A program made the translations under genes and the position numbers. Under the pieces are notes generated by a model. It made no database searches and was not told the origin of the DNA. It worked only from the letters and a program-made list of their open reading frames with translations. Positions 35,330 through 48,998 of a DNA stretch of 64,000 nucleotides are shown piece by piece. Origin of the DNA: Tretioscincus oriximinensis (lineage: Eukaryota > Chordata > Lepidosauria > Squamata > Gymnophthalmidae); NCBI GenBank assembly GCA_022410635.1, contig JAJVDF010000166.1:1072381-1136380 (forward strand). Direction: 5' to 3'. Positions within the stretch are counted from its first letter, which is position 1, and each line of letters starts with the position of its first letter.

Positions 35330-37072
35330 TTTTCCATTATCATTCCATAATGGCAGTGCTTTCTATAAGTGGCTAGTACAAGTGCCTTTTGCAAGATTAT
35401 AGTCTCTCTACATACTGGCTGTAACCCATTTTTAAAAGTATCATCAAGATGAATACACACAATAAATCCTGCTAAGCTTGAAGAACTGAAGCATCCTCAG
35501 ATAATGCATTCAGCTTCTTCTTTATTGTTCTTCCTTGTGCAATTATGGGATGTTTTCTCACAGGTTAGAAAAATGGTTTACCATTTCCATAAATGATGCA
35601 TTCTTATAATGCATCCTTGTAATGGATCAATTCCTTTTATTTATTTAATACAAATATTGTACAAAAGTATAAAAGTATGCAAGTTCACCTAGAATGAAAA
35701 TCTATGGGAATAGAGAGAGAGAAAAGTTCACAAAGAGATGGAAATAACTGGGTAGTCTATTTCTTTATGTAGAATTGTCATTGCTGAAATTAGTTTTAGA
35801 AGACCTTGAGGTCAAACGTGTCATTAGATTTATTAAAGCTTCACCTTGATGGTATCACCAGCTATAGTTATAAGCCGTACATTAGTTTATAAATTAGAGA
35901 TGTAGGAGAAATAAAGAATAAAAAAAAGTAAAATGTAGAAATATTGTGTTGACAACAGTGCACTTGAAAAATCATCTTGGATTTTAATAGAATATTAATA
36001 TGGGTCACCAGTGCAGCATAACAACCCCAAAGGCAATGCAATCTGAGCTACATAACAGAAATACATCTTCCAAACTCTATTTCATCTTCCAAAAACAAAC
36101 AGGATACTGAAAACCAAACCCAACAAAGAATCATCAAGAGAGCTAGGTTTATCTAGTGCTGGGAAATGAAAGTTGAGAGAAGAGCACAAAAGTTGAGCAT
36201 ATTTTCTTTCCTATGATACAAAATGGATGATCATAAAGGACAAAGAAAAACCAATTCTTGGTGCCTCTACAGTCAAACCAATTACCAAAGGAGATGGTGA
36301 TCTCTTGTCCACTGTTCTAGACTGTATTGATGTAGATGCCAAAGGTTGATGATTATGAAGCACCAAAAGAACCCTCCACACAAGTAGCAAACATCAACAT
36401 TCCTTTCATTTGGCTTCATTTCAGTGGGACAAACAATATTTAGGTCACATGGGACAGGTAAGATTCCTTTCTGCATATAGGCAGAACAAAAAGGAAGATG
36501 CAACTTGCCTCCTGCCATTTCTATATGATTCAGTCCTCTAGTCAGAAGAACCATGAATGGAAGTCAGCCATTTTCAGTGCATTTAAAGCATTCCCATCCA
36601 CTGATTTCTTACTTTTCACACTCACTCAGACAGAAGAATCCTTGCTCATAACCTGGGAACAGGAAATCTGAATGCTGTATTCTCTAGCCCTTCTATATTC
36701 TATATGCCTGGTTGCTTTCCCTCCCAACCAGATGACATGGCATGTAGAAGCTAGAAAAGCTAAAAAGCAGCATTCACACTTTCTGCAGGAATGTTTCCAC
36801 AGTGCAGGGATAACTGTGAACTACTTCAAAGCTTAAGAATAGTTTTGGAATGTTTGGGGAATAATGAGGAAATTAGCAATGCTGCAAATCAATCTTGCTT
36901 ATCCTGCTGGCCACTTAGACTGCTCTTTAATCCAAGGTATAAAAGCCTTAATTGTCTGGGAAACTGTGAAAAGGGTTCCTATTTGCAGCCGTAGACCATT
37001 TCAGAGAAACAAAATGGCAAGGTGAATATGTTTTACTCATTCTACTGCTACTTTCAAAGTATCTTCCAAAGT
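35330..37072. other. Unique AT-rich non-coding sequence
   Basis: No gene or clear repeat recognised. The 90-codon reverse frame at 36282-36554 has no family features. Confidence 0.
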
Positions 37073-37162
37073 AACTCAACAAAATCCTTTATTTCACTTG
37101 GTTGAAGATTATGCTTGCAGAGCATAATCTTCATCCAAGGGAAATAAAGGTTTTGTTGAGTT
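37073..37162. repeat. 90-bp near-perfect hairpin
   Basis: Arms of about 43 bp (AACTCAACAAAATCC... and ...GGTTTTGTTGAGTT) pair almost completely, with one single-base bulge and a few mismatches around a loop of about 3-5 bases near 37117. A transcript would form a long stem in the size range of microRNA or siRNA precursors. It is most likely a MITE made only of terminal repeats. I see no second copy in the window and no clear target duplication. Confidence 0.
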
Positions 37163-38216
37163 GACAAATTAAAAACTACCCAGAACTTCTTAGTATCAGG
37201 GATTGCTGATAACTATTCTGCTACTTGACTCTTAAGAGGGGTGGTGGTGGATCCAGCATATCAATGAATGAAAATGTTCCTTGACAAAAGATGGGAAAAC
37301 ACACATAGAATTTAAAAGATAGGCCACGTCAATCTGAATTTGATTAACATTTTCAAACATACACAAGTCATTCCTTAAGGCAAAAGTGCAATGGTCAAAA
37401 TGTGAATATTCTTTAAATGACCTTTTAAGTCATTGCCAGTATTCATGTAACATATAAACCTCAGTGCTTATTTATTCAATTTAATATAAGCAATGGCATC
37501 CAAAATGCTGGTCAAAGTTGTAGGCCTTAAAAAAACTTTCTAGATGTTGGTTGATTCAGTGATCACATTCACACCTAAGTTTTATTCCAGTTTCCATTCA
37601 GTTCTAAAATAAAATAAAATAAAAACACAACAGCAAATTGAATATCAATTTCCTTTTTTACATTATCAAAGCCAAATGCGCCCTTTTTGAGTTACTCTGA
37701 AAGTAAGGTAAGGCTGGAACCCCCACAAAGATTTTTTACCAAGATAGTAGTAACATCAAATATAATCTTTCCCATGAAGTCATGCACAGTGATCTGCTCA
37801 CTAAAAAGGCTCAGGGTCTCAGATTTCTCAGCCACCACTGTTTGTCCAATTTCACAGTGGACATTTCTAAAATCAGAAAAATAGCCTTCATAGGCCATTC
37901 AGCAACATGGACTTAGTAAATCATGCGAGACTTTAAAACTAGTTGTAAAAGTCATTGGCTCTCTGTTCACAGATAATGCTGGGAATTGTAGTAAGCCAAG
38001 CACAGCAATGAATTATTGGACTTACCATATGATGAGAATGCAAGGCAATGTAATAAAACAGCATGGAAATTTGAGGGTAGGAATCGAAAATGTTTTTCCA
38101 GATTTAAAATAAATGGGAAAACTAAACATGTTGTGGGAAGGCATGCTAAATGGTCAGTTATATTGGACATAATTAGTTAAACACAACCTTGGATTAAATT
38201 AGTGCATAACTGCCAT
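37163..38216. other. Unique AT-rich non-coding sequence
   Basis: An AAAAT pentanucleotide run lies near 37607-37623. The 65- and 68-codon frames at 37687-37898 overlap on opposite strands and have no features. Confidence 0.
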
Positions 38217-38366
38217 TTGCAGGATGTCAAGAACAGTTGAAGATTTTCTACTTCTGCTCCAGACTGCCCAAGTACAATTGGTGGGCCACTGTGTGAGACA
38301 GGAATGCTGGACTAGATGGGCTCCAGCCACATTTAGCAGGATTCCCCTTATGTTCTTACGTTCTTA
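38217..38366 (+). mobile_element. CR1 LINE 3'-end fragment
   Basis: It carries 'CAGACTGCCCAAGTACAATTGG', 'GTGTGAGACAGGAATGCTGG' and the terminal TTATGTTCTTACGTTCTTA. Only the last 150 bp of the 3'-UTR is left, and it is more diverged than the 28-kb copy. Confidence 0.
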
Positions 38367-40849
38367 TTCTGGAACATGTTTCAGAATATAAGACAGCCAA
38401 ATCCTACTTCCCTTAATGCTTCATTTGCATTTGATGCAGTGTGTAATGGGTTAGGATGCTCCAAATGACACCTTAGCATGGTATGCTTGTAGACCTCAAT
38501 GTTTAAGTCTGCAAGTAGACCATGGATTCAGATGCATTCAGCCATGACAGTTATGGGCGCAGTATACTGCAGGGATGCTTTTTGACAACAATTCATGAAA
38601 CTGCCACGAGAAATAGAACTGTTACAAAACACGCAGGTTGGGAGCTTTCGGTTACACCATTTGGAACCTTTTCATTGACTGAGAACTCTCTGAATGTAGC
38701 AGTGAGGGAAGGAGTGGGACAGGCTATCCAAATGCAGGCAGTCCTGAGGCAACCTATCAAGGCTGAACAGATTGCTTAGTTGTACAACAGAATCACATCC
38801 TTTCCCAGAACAATAGACATAAAAGCAGAAATGCATTCAGAGACAACAATAGCATTGTGGTAGATTTCAAGGAAATAGAGCGTGGGGGCTTGTAGCAATT
38901 TGGAGACTTCCTCTTGTTACCCATACTAGCCACACACTAGCACTGAGACACTTTTTCATTGTGTGTGCAGGTTTGCACGCATGAAGTTCTAGAGATATCT
39001 AAAAGGACAGTTATGTTAAAGATTTTGCCTTTTCTTAATTTTAGTTCTCAAGATGTAGTTACTTTATTGTTTGATTGTGGCATATTTCCATCCAAGAATG
39101 GAACGGTTTTCCAAAGTTCTGATAGATCCAGTATTCAGGGCCTGAACTTCCACTGAAGCCAGCAACTGGAATGCTGATACATCACCGTACAATTTTCAGT
39201 ACAGCTTTTTTAATTCTGGAAAATATATGTTTGTTAGTTCAGTGGTCTGTGCTATTTATTTGAACAACTTGCTCTATGAACCTCACATCTTTTCCTTTTT
39301 CTCTTTTGCCATTTTGGACTAGTAAAAAACTTCTGGGATACTTTCTATCTTGTGGGTGAACTCTTCAAAGTTATGTGAAACAATTGCTTGCGAAATCATG
39401 AACTAAACAAAGACCCTTATGCTCTAATTTGTGGAATAAATATGAATGTTCTTTTTAATTCCTGGAAGCAATTTCATTTCCTCACCCCCAAGAAAATAAA
39501 TTACTTATTTCAACCCTGGTGCTAGCCTTTAATATAAGTAATTACAAGATACACAAATAAAGTCTCTGTTTATTGGATGTATGGCTCAACCTTTCTAAAA
39601 CATTCAAGGTTTTGTGCATTATTTTGCCATCAACAACCTACACAATATGCTGCAGTGACAGCTAATGGGAAACTCAAGGTCAGGCCTAGCACCAAACACT
39701 AATAATATCATTATGAAAAAAGAAAAAAAAATCCAGATCTCTATATTATAATATCGTCATATTTTTATCAAGTATAAACTACAATCTACTGTACAGCATT
39801 TCTTTTCCTTCTTTTTTTTTTTGATGAACATGATTTTGATGTGTTCGTTTTTGTTGTCCTTTACAATGGAGTCTTCCCCAGCAGCAAAATGAAGCAGTAC
39901 TAGCAAGCTCCTAGTTGTGCTTCCACTTTCCATATCAGTATCCACAAGTGCGGTTTCAAGCACCATATTTCCATTCTTGTCTTCATGATGTACTTCGATG
40001 CTCAGTATTCAAGCATTTTGTTACACTCAAAACTGTGAACTTTCTGTTTTCCACACAGTATTAAGGTTGTAAAGGAAGACAATCTGCCTACATATAAGCT
40101 CCCATGCAACATTTTATCAACCAGCCATCCTCTTCACCTTAGAGTCCAGGCTAATTTTGCCATCATCCAGAGATCACCTTGAAAACAGCAGAAGGAGGAT
40201 TCCAATGGAAAGGGAAATGATGCATCAGCATTAGCAGCCCAAAGGCCCTGGTTGCATCTGATTTTTAATCCAGTTTCAGTCCAGCATAGTTGCAAGCTTT
40301 GTGTGTGTGTGTGTGAGAGAGAGAGAGGCATTCTTTAACTCAGAAGACCCACTTTTGGTTTAGACAAAGTGGAAAAAAGTACTATTCACTAGCATACATT
40401 CTGAAACTAGATTGGGTTAGATTAAAATTTAGTTGTGACCAGGGCCTGAGTACTAAGCATAGTGATTTAGGCAAAAGTTAGGGATTAAAACTAGAAGTGC
40501 CTTTTTTTTAGGTGCTGAGAACATGAAAAATTATTTTCCCTTTCTCTAAAGACACCTGCACCTACTGGAATACATCCAGAAAATGCCCAGTGACCCAGCA
40601 GGGTAGGCAATTGCGTCAAGGCAGTCACCCCAGGCGACTCCCACGCCATATGTGGAGACACTGCCTGACTGCCTAATGTACTTTTGCATAATGTGACAGT
40701 TTCCTGGAGTGGAGCCACCATCTGGTTGATTTTAGACATCCGAATCAGGGCAAGGCATACAGCACAAAATACTGTAATCACAGAAACTGTGTATAAAGCA
40801 TTGCATATTCGCCAATGGATCAAGTTCTATAGTGCAAGAATCAGATTAA
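38367..40849. other. Unique non-coding sequence with a TG/AG microsatellite
   Basis: A short (TG)n(AG)n tract lies at 40299-40328. No gene is recognised. The 110-codon reverse frame at 40491-40823 has no family features. Confidence 0.
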
Positions 40850-41025
40850 CAAGAAGAAGAAGAAGAAGGATAATAATAATAATAACAACAACAACAACAA
40901 CAACAACAACACTCAGAATAACAACAATAACAATAATAACAATAATAATAATAATAAATTATGTGCGTTTTCAAACTGTTATTCACTTGTTTTCTGAGAC
41001 TGCAGACTACTCCATAATGGTGGCT
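40850..41025 (-). repeat. Retroposon fragment with triplet-repeat tail (copy 2)
   Basis: A compound AAG/AAT/AAC triplet tract (40850-40959) is joined to a segment of about 65 bp. That segment (TTATGTGCGTTTTCAAACTG, TTCACTTGTTTTCTGAGACT, GACTACTCCATAATGG) matches the one at 7480-7550 block for block. Read on the reverse strand this is a body with an (ATT)n-type tail that has expanded. A 117-codon forward frame runs through the triplets and is low complexity. Confidence 0.
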
Positions 41026-43404
41026 TTCTATAATTAAGAATAATTTATGCTGAAAGTTGAAGGGGTTGGGGGAAATGAAATCTGCATGCCAGGGTATAGA
41101 CAGTTAAGTTCACATTAGAGACTTGTGACTCATTTCCAGCAAATATTTCTGAAAGGAAGCAGGATAGTTGCTACTGGCATCACAAGTGCTTTATGCTGTT
41201 CTTGATCTTTTAAAAGCAAAATCTAGTTAATTTTAATGAATCTATATGCTTGCACATATAAGATGCTGTATTTTTCAACTAAATATATATAATCACAGCT
41301 TAAGATGCCCTCTCAAAAAAATAATTAAAAAAATCTCAAGGAATTACAAAATCGGGGGAAGCAAGATAAACTTGACTTGTGGAATGGTACCAGTAATTGG
41401 TGGGAATAAATTGTCTGTACTATGAATTGGTTCACCATTTTCCAGTCAGCCAGAACTGCCATTCTTGTTCCTTATCTTCTAAGGACAATTGAAAACAAAA
41501 TGGCAAAATAACAAGTACAGTATGTATGCTTGAAACAAAATCAGTTTGAGGGGAATTCAAAATTACAGAGAATATAAATAGCCAAATAACAAAAATATTA
41601 TATTATACTATATATATAAAAAGGAAAATAATCATACTTCCCCTCTGGAGCAGAAGTACGACCTCAAAAACATGGAAAGCCCACACTGTTCTACCATATT
41701 GCCAGAAAAGTCTAGCATAAAATGCCGCTGTTCCCTGGTGGATGAAGAATGGAAGGAGAAGGTTGGGTGCCATTACACACATAACCAAACCAGCCCCAAG
41801 TAGATGAGTGGTGGTAAGAAAAAGTAGCAACAGCAGCAGTGGTTGGCTGGGACAGGACAGGGGAAATGTAACTGGGGGCAGAAATGGCAGCACCAGTGGG
41901 GCGAACACCCACTAGTGCCCTCTCCTTGTACATATATAAAATGAACACAAGCATAACCACATAAATCATGTGGAGCACATGTAACAAATGTGCCTTCCCT
42001 TGGAACTGGAATTGGAATAATAAAGTTCCCTTGCACTATTGAGGGTGTGCTAGAAAACTGAAAAGGCTGGAAACAAATTACCGAGCCAATATTTTTATAT
42101 AAATTAAAACAATTTCAAAAATGATATTGTTTGGAGGAAAATCATATATTCAGCAATGAACGCAGAGAAAATTCTTTTCTATATAGGTGAATCTGCTCTC
42201 AGCTTCATTTGTTTTTTTTTAAAAAGTACTTTTAATATGTACATATCTTCCAAATCATGTCTACATGTAAACATAAAACTGTTTGTGTTGCATTCATTAA
42301 AAAATAATCCCATTAGTCTTTTTCGGTGTCCTCAAGAGGGGAGTCATGAAAATAAGAACTTATTTCCATTTGCTTCCCCAAATTGTCAATCAAAAATGTT
42401 CCTTGGATTAGAGGGAGCTGTTGGAAATCAAAACAATGGTTGTACTTATGGATAATGTCTGAATACTTTAGTACACTCATTGCCCAAGAGGGTAAAATGT
42501 GCAAGGAGTTTCTAAGTAAGAAGTGGTTCTGGAGATCATGTGACACTCCTTCTCTTCTCCATTATATTGAAATAAAATGACAAGCCTGTTACTATAAGCA
42601 ATACCGGACAGTTGTCAACATTACCGCTTATGCATTCGCTCCTCATTTTTTAAATTCTTATGATAGCAGCAAACACTGTAGTCTTTTAGAAAGGTCCTAT
42701 GACACTATGAAAACTCAGAAAGTAGTATATTTGAAACTGCTTCAAAAACTAAACCAGCCCATGTACTAGTGTAATATCGAAAAGGGATTCCCATCAGCAA
42801 TTCAAGTTCTTTTGTTTAATCAGAACTGAACACTAAGAAAGAAATTTGGGTGGATTTGCACTTTTGGTGAAAGATGATTGAAGCAAGCAATCAGACCATA
42901 CCTTGAATTGCTTTCAAACAGCTAGGTCCATTCCTAATGCACTTTAATAGCATATCTGCAGTGGAGCAGTAAAAAGCACCCCCCATCTATTCCATAGTTG
43001 TTTGGAATGAGACACAAATTACCAGACTCTTGGTTTCTGATCCACAGAGACCTGGACCACCCTCTTCCACAGTGTGATTGGATGAGGGAATGTTCTTTCA
43101 TCTAATAGTGAAGAGTAGTAGTCTGGGATGTCTAGAGAACAATGTACAAGTAAGGTTCAGACCTTGTCTAAATATTGGCATTCTTCCCCTTTATCCTGTT
43201 GCTTGAAATATGAAGAGGCCGGGCCATTCCCCGTGCCAGACTCATAGTGTAAGTGTGAAAATGTTCTATATCACACCAACCCAGTATATTATTAAGTTGA
43301 GGAACTTATTTTAAAGGAACTGCTTGTCAAACTACACAAATTTCAACCCAACCTATTCCTGAAGGAATCCTCATATATTGAGTTACTGATTTTCACACAC
43401 ACAT
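41026..43404. other. Mostly unique non-coding sequence
   Basis: Around 41600-42050 a TA-rich start (ACTATATATATAAAAAGG) leads into a more GC-rich stretch. Its start resembles a Helitron 5' end (TC plus TATATATATAAAAG), but no 3' end is identifiable. Three overlapping reverse frames of 87-101 codons have no motif. Confidence 0.
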
Positions 43405-43500
43405 TTTACGATTTTTTTTAATTAAGTGCTGTAATCTGCTATTAGATCTTTGGGTATGAGATGGGATAAAAATTTCAGACAAAACAAATAAACAAATGAT
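43405..43500 (+). repeat. LINE/SINE 3' tail-like fragment
   Basis: A TTAATTAAGTGCTGTAATCTGC...GAGATGGGATAAAAATTTC stretch followed by AAATAAACAAATG resembles the common L2/SINE 3' terminus with a short tail. The evidence is weak and motif-based. Confidence 0.
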
Positions 43501-43562
43501 CTATACTCATCTGTTGTCTTCTAACATGTGGATCAAAACAAGCAAACAAAAACCCATGCATT

Positions 43563-43646
43563 ATATACTGCTCAAAACAATTAAGGGGACACTTGAACAT
43601 GCACTGTTATGTTAAAGTGTTCCCTTAATTGTTTTGAGCAGTATAT
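43563..43646. mobile_element. 84-bp mariner-like palindromic MITE (copy 2)
   Basis: It has the same length and layout as the 18035 copy: 38-bp arms beginning ATATACTGCTCAAAACAATT around the loop GCACTGTT. By eye the two copies differ at five positions. TA dinucleotides flank it. The close match suggests recent mobilisation of both or conversion between them. No transposase is present in the window. Confidence 0.
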
Positions 43647-43719
43647 TTGTATAAACTCCAAGTTATGTGAGCCATATTTAATGACTGGTACGAATCTCCC
43701 TAGTTCCTAAGGGATGTCT

Positions 43720-44180
43720 TAAAGAAATTAAAGATATTTAATTATGCTGCCACATTTTCCTTGGAACTGAAAAATTCAGCAAGTTGTCTTGTTTTTCCTT
43801 GATTAGAAGCAATCAACTGGCTGATGTTTGACTAATGAGCACAGACAACAAGTTGTAAATGAGGGTCCGTATACCAAGTTGCCTCTGAAACAAAAATTCC
43901 ATGTACGTTAATTGCAATTCAGCTGCCTATTATTGACATCTCTGTTTAAATCTTAATCAGGTTCTAAAGAATAAAGCTTTGGAATAGCCTTCAATCGTGT
44001 ATCAGTCTCTAAAGGAATTGCTTTGTTCTTACTTTCTTTCTTTCCCCATGCCATTAACAAAGAAAACAATTCCCTCCAGTAATTTGTATATGAAGCATTT
44101 AATAAATGCAAGACAAACTTTCCCAAATTCTCAAAAGCCACAAGTTTCTGCAACTATTTGAATTTTCCTCCCATTGATCA
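43720..44180. promoter_or_regulatory. Candidate conserved non-coding element
   Basis: This stretch is free of recognisable repeats and rich in factor-like motifs. Examples are TTGATCAAAAGG (TCF/LEF type) at about 44176, TTAATTGCAATTCAGCTG at about 43906 and several TAAT and TTTGT cores. It resembles vertebrate developmental enhancers in texture. This is an inference only; an alignment to other amniotes would decide it. Confidence 0.
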
Positions 44181-45626
44181 AAAGGGAAGCGAGCAGTTTT
44201 TACTCACAGAAAACAGTTGCTCAGAAATAACGAAGTCTAATTAAAAGTCATTTTACTTTAGTTCCTAAAATGAAAGAAACTAAAATGGCGAGATTTCCTC
44301 ATTTTGTGCAGTGCATTAAAAACAAGAGAGTAAAGATTAACATCACAGCAGATTGAAGTACTGACAAACTTTTGTTATATAACAAGGAACAGAAGATAAT
44401 GGGATAATGCCTTAGAAATTAATAGAGAACTTACGGCACTTTTGCACTTGCTTAAGAATCGCTTCTTGCAAAGGCAGGAACAGAGCAAAGGGAGATGATA
44501 TTTGAATAAGGCTTGACCACTGTGTTGCAAGTTCCAGACCAAAAAGATCAAGACATTGCTGCAATTAGATGAGAGAACATTTCCTTGGGGGAGAGAGCAG
44601 AGGCAGTGGATACAGCAGGCCTAGCACAGATGCTTCTGCCAGCATAGAACAGGGGAGCAGAGATAGCAGAGACACCGATCACCACAACAGGCAGCAGGCC
44701 TAGCACCATGCCCCCCTGTCTTTCTCTTGATTGTCCCTAAAGTGCTACATATCTCCATAGACTTTCTTGACATGGCTATTTCTTTGAGAAATCATCAGAA
44801 ACAGGCCTTGCTTTGGCCCCTGCTCTTTACTTGCTAAGAAACAATACAGCTAATAGTCATCTCTTCCTTCCCCAATCCAATATAACATTTTACACTAGAT
44901 TGTATTATTTTGCATTGCAGGACGAGCTGTCTCTAAGCTTAAGTTAAACTACTGTAAACTGTATGTAGTAGTCTTAGTATAACTATAAATGAGAAGCCTA
45001 GAACTCTGAAGTTAATAACTTTTTCACATTTTCTTTGGGTGATAACGCCAGACGAATTGTGAGAATCTGTTGTCTACAACATGATCCACTGCAGCTGCCC
45101 CTGAGGTGTCATAAGCTGTTCCCAACCTGCTGCAGGCAGGTTGGAATTATCCACAAACTGTCTACACCTTGCTTTGCATCATTGGAAGCAATTCTGGGTT
45201 AATGTGAACATGATACTTTTGAGTGTTGTCCCTTTTAAGGCTTTATATCCCATTTTCCTTACCCAGCTCTAGCTGCAAGTGTATGGGATATCTGACTTCC
45301 AGATCTGAGCAAACCAAGCAACTGGCCACTCAAATGCCAACTGTTTCTGACTGGATTGGAATTATCTGTGTAGAAATTACAATCAAATTAAGTTGAGACA
45401 GGATTGTGAGTAAAGACAGCAAAAGCCGTTTTCTTTCATGTACTTGCCTTGCAACTCCTTCTTATTATATGATCTTTGATATTATATGATCTTGATCAAT
45501 CTCATTGACGATGGGAATGTTCCAAGGTTGACTGTGAATTGATTCAGTCAGGAAAAAGAGAACTTACTCTGGATCCCATAGAAATGTTAGCCAAAAACAA
45601 AAATATGTACATGGAGTATTTCCAGA
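44181..45626. other. Unique non-coding sequence
   Basis: At about 44617 and 44688 the word CAGCAGGCCTAGCAC occurs twice, 70 bp apart, within a GC-richer patch. No gene or named element recognised. Confidence 0.
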
Positions 45627-45711
45627 ATCTGAAGAAGTAGACATGTCCATGAAAGCTATTGTCACCTACCTCTCTCCTGTTAGTCTTTAAGTTCAACTAG
45701 CCCCCTTGCTG
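45627..45711 (-). mobile_element. Single-arm copy of the 10-12-bp-TSD repeat family
   Basis: This 85-bp unit in reverse orientation runs from ATCTGAAGAAGTAGACATGT through 'GAAAGCT' and 'TGTTAGTCTTTAAG' to CCCTTGCTG. It is flanked by the 11-bp direct repeat GTATTTCCAGA (45616-45626 and 45712-45722). The boundaries are close to those of the single-arm copy at 17486-17571, while the flanking duplication has a different sequence. That independence supports true insertion. No coding function seen. Confidence 0.
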
Positions 45712-48700
45712 GTATTTCCAGACAGCTAGCCATAATGGCTTGCTGCGCTTTGCAGATCACCTTTTGATATGACCCCAAATGTTGTTGCTGTTATTGCCAA
45801 CTTTTCAAAATAGCCATTTATAGCAGGTTTGATATTCGGTTTCCCAAGTGAGCCAATAATCGAGATCATTGGCTCTAAAACCTGAAATCTGTCAGTTTAT
45901 ATAAAAATCTCTTGAAACAAATGTAACAGAAATTTGTCTTGAAGGTTTGAGACACAGCCAAAGCAACTTCATAATGAGATAAGTTTGCATTTTTTTATTT
46001 TTCTTTTTTTAATGTGAATTTTAGCCCTAGTCTGGATACATCTAAAGTTACCTTCTTCAAAGTCATAATTTAGAATTGGAATTGGTTAGTAGTTGGATGC
46101 AGAGAGTTGGAAGGAGGCAGGAAGATTCCTGTCTACAGTCCGAGAGTCATTTTGGGACTTCCACACACAAAAAATACTGCTAGTAGATAACTAGTAAAAT
46201 TTGTTAGAAGAGGCTTATATAAAGAGAAATAAAATCACTTAATATACTAACTGCAGCTAAACACTTGAGGCAGTGTCAGTAAATCTTCTACCAAAATTTA
46301 GTCACCAAGATTATCTAAACAAATATTCAGGATATGAAATAACACTGTTTGTTTTCCTTTCTTTCTCACAAAAACAAAACACAGGTATGTTGGGTCCCTG
46401 TATATAAAGGGTGAACTGTGGGCACAATTTGTTGTAAAAAGTGTTGTGCTTAAAAGAAGAATGTAGGAGTAAACCCTGAAGCAGTGCTCACTCCTGTCTT
46501 GTTCAACTCATTACCTCAAATTCTGCATCTCATCCAAGAAAAGTGAAATAGGTTATGACAAGGCTAATAGTTCTTGGCATTGGTACTCAGGGTGATCCTG
46601 CCTGAATGACTTAATAACTCTTCATCCAATTGCCTGCCAGGCTAACAAGGCAAAAGAGAAGCTGCAATTTTCTGCCAACTTATTCCAAAGGGCATCATCA
46701 GACTCCCCCCTTCACTTTTATCTATGAAGTAATAAAGTTAAAATTCACCTTCAGTGTAAGCAAACAACTGTGCATATATTCATATGCAAAAATAATTTTA
46801 AAGTATAAGATAAATCAACAAAATCTGTTAAGTCATTTCATAGATTTGTTTTTGAAATATATTTATAAATTTGCCAGTTAGAACTTCTAAATTATGTATT
46901 AATGATCTCATAACATTTTTTTTTCCTTGGAAGAGGGTTGCATGATTGCGACAACAATCAAAGTGTTTCTGATTCTCATCAAATTAGTTTTAAAGATGTA
47001 ATGGGTGATCTGGTCAAATATAATTATTGTTAATTTTGCTTTAATAGATCTTTAATGTATCTACTGAATGAGGAGAATTATTAAGGATATTGAAATAATT
47101 AATGACAAACTTTTAATGTATTTTAGTTTATTGCTTTTTGAAAGGATGGAATGGGAAAGAAAGTCTATTTAAATTCTTCAGGATTTGAATTTATGCAGAC
47201 AGGAACATCTTACAACTATCCTGGAAATGGCTCAAGGCAAGTATAAAATATGCAAACCTGTCTGGTCCAGAAATGAATGGACAGTGGAAGAGGTATTAGA
47301 TTTAAGTAGATGTGAAAAATGAAAGACAGGTTTAAGACATGTTTGGGATACAAGTATGCAGTACACAAAAGTCACGAAAGGACTTAAGGAATCCTTAGGT
47401 CAGAGTTTGACTGATTAGATAGTACTGAAAAGGGAAATGGCTATACAGGCAACTAACTACTTTTATGACATAGTTCTATAGCTATTGGATATGATATATG
47501 CAAAATATTGGATATTGCTGATTTATTTTCCTTTATTCAGAAAAAACATTTTAAATATTACTAAAACGGATGGTGCCTTTCTGAGTGACAAGGGCAGCAA
47601 AGATTGCTGGCAGGACTCTGCATCTTGGTAAGCAAACCCTGACTTGGAAATGAGAAGAACAGTGTGTCAACATTTTTCCACACCACCACCTTTGATCTTT
47701 GCAACCCCTTCCTATTTGTCTGGGAAAAAGTAAAAAACATTTCGGGACATGGCTTCAAACAATTTGCCATTGTGAACTGATTATTCTGTCACCCATTTTT
47801 CCTTGTCTTAGAGTATCTTAACTGTCATAAGAAGCAACAGCAGCAGCAAAAAAACCCAACAAATATGCCAAGTGATATTCTTGAACACATAAGGCTATAA
47901 CAGATGTAACATTGATTCTATGTAAATAGTTGTAGAATATATATGATTGGCAAATTTTAATAGGAGGGCAATTGATAGGATAACTACGATTCTTAACAGT
48001 CATACTAGTTCTTAAACAGTGATTATGCTGGTGGATTTATTTTTTATTTATTTTTTGCAGAATGGAACTATTTGTGGTCTGCTGAAATCATACCGAAATG
48101 GCAGTACAGACTCTGTTGTATTTCATGGATAGTCTGCATTCTATGTCAAAAAGGATTTTATCCACTTGCAATCCATTTTCCCCCAGTAAGTCGGAGTTTG
48201 ATGTTTTGGTGTGAAATCTATTTTGAATTAGCACTTTATCCAAAGTCTGCAAAACAAGCCTCTTAATGTGAGATCTTGCCCTCTCTAAATATATACTTCT
48301 ACCAAAGGTTTCAGAGCTTAGTTTTTCAAAATAATCCAGAACTCTTTACATTTTTTATGCAGTCAGAGTTTTCCTGAGTGATTCTGGTAGTAGTGTTGAT
48401 GGCAGCAAGAATCAGCAAGCCATTTCATGCTCCTTGTAAACAGTTTTATTTATTGGAATTCCAGACAACCCTCTTTTAAACACAAAAATTGTGATTTCCA
48501 CCTACCACAGTGCTGTAATCTTACCACATTGCCTCTACTATGATCAAAATATTTCAGAAATAGGAAATGTACATTGACTTAACTGCAAAAAGCAGGCACT
48601 GTAATTTCCTCAAAAGAAATTTCTCACAACATGTGATGAAAAGACTTATCTTCCTTCTGTTTTTATCTTTCCACTTCTACCAAGGATCCTTCAAACCAAA

Positions 48701-48842
48701 CTTTTCTCAGAACTTAATGACCTAGTTTTCTCCTTTCTCTCTTTGTAAAGTCAGTGCATTAGGCCCACAGGATTATATTTCTTGGTGCATTTCTCTTTCC
48801 GGGAAGACTCCGGTATAGAACTAGGGATTCTGAACATCAGAG
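45712..48842. other. Unique AT-rich non-coding sequence
   Basis: No gene or clear repeat recognised. The 83-codon forward frame at 46630-46881 lacks features. Confidence 0.
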
Positions 48843-48998
48843 TAAGAACATAAGAAGAGCCATACTGGATCAGGCCAGAGCCCATCTAGTCCAGCATTCT
48901 GTCTCACACAGAGGCCCACCAGATGCACCTGGGCAGTTTGAACAGAGGAAAGCAAAATATGCACCTGTCATGACTCACTGCAAATGGTATTTCAGGTA
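48843..48998 (-). mobile_element. CR1 LINE 3'-end fragment
   Basis: It starts with the element's terminal repeat in reverse (AGTAAGAACATAAGAAG) and continues through AGAGCCATACTGGATCAGGC, CCCATCTAGTCCAGCATTCT and GATGCACCTGGGCAG to GCAAATGGTATTTCAGG. It is the best-preserved 3'-UTR piece in the window, but it stops abruptly after about 155 bp. Confidence 0.

Noticed and set aside
40684..41037. 117-codon threonine/isoleucine-rich frame
   Set aside because: A low-complexity translation of compound triplet microsatellites.
41600..42050. Helitron
   Set aside because: Only a TA-rich 5'-like start was seen. No CTRR end or terminal hairpin could be identified.
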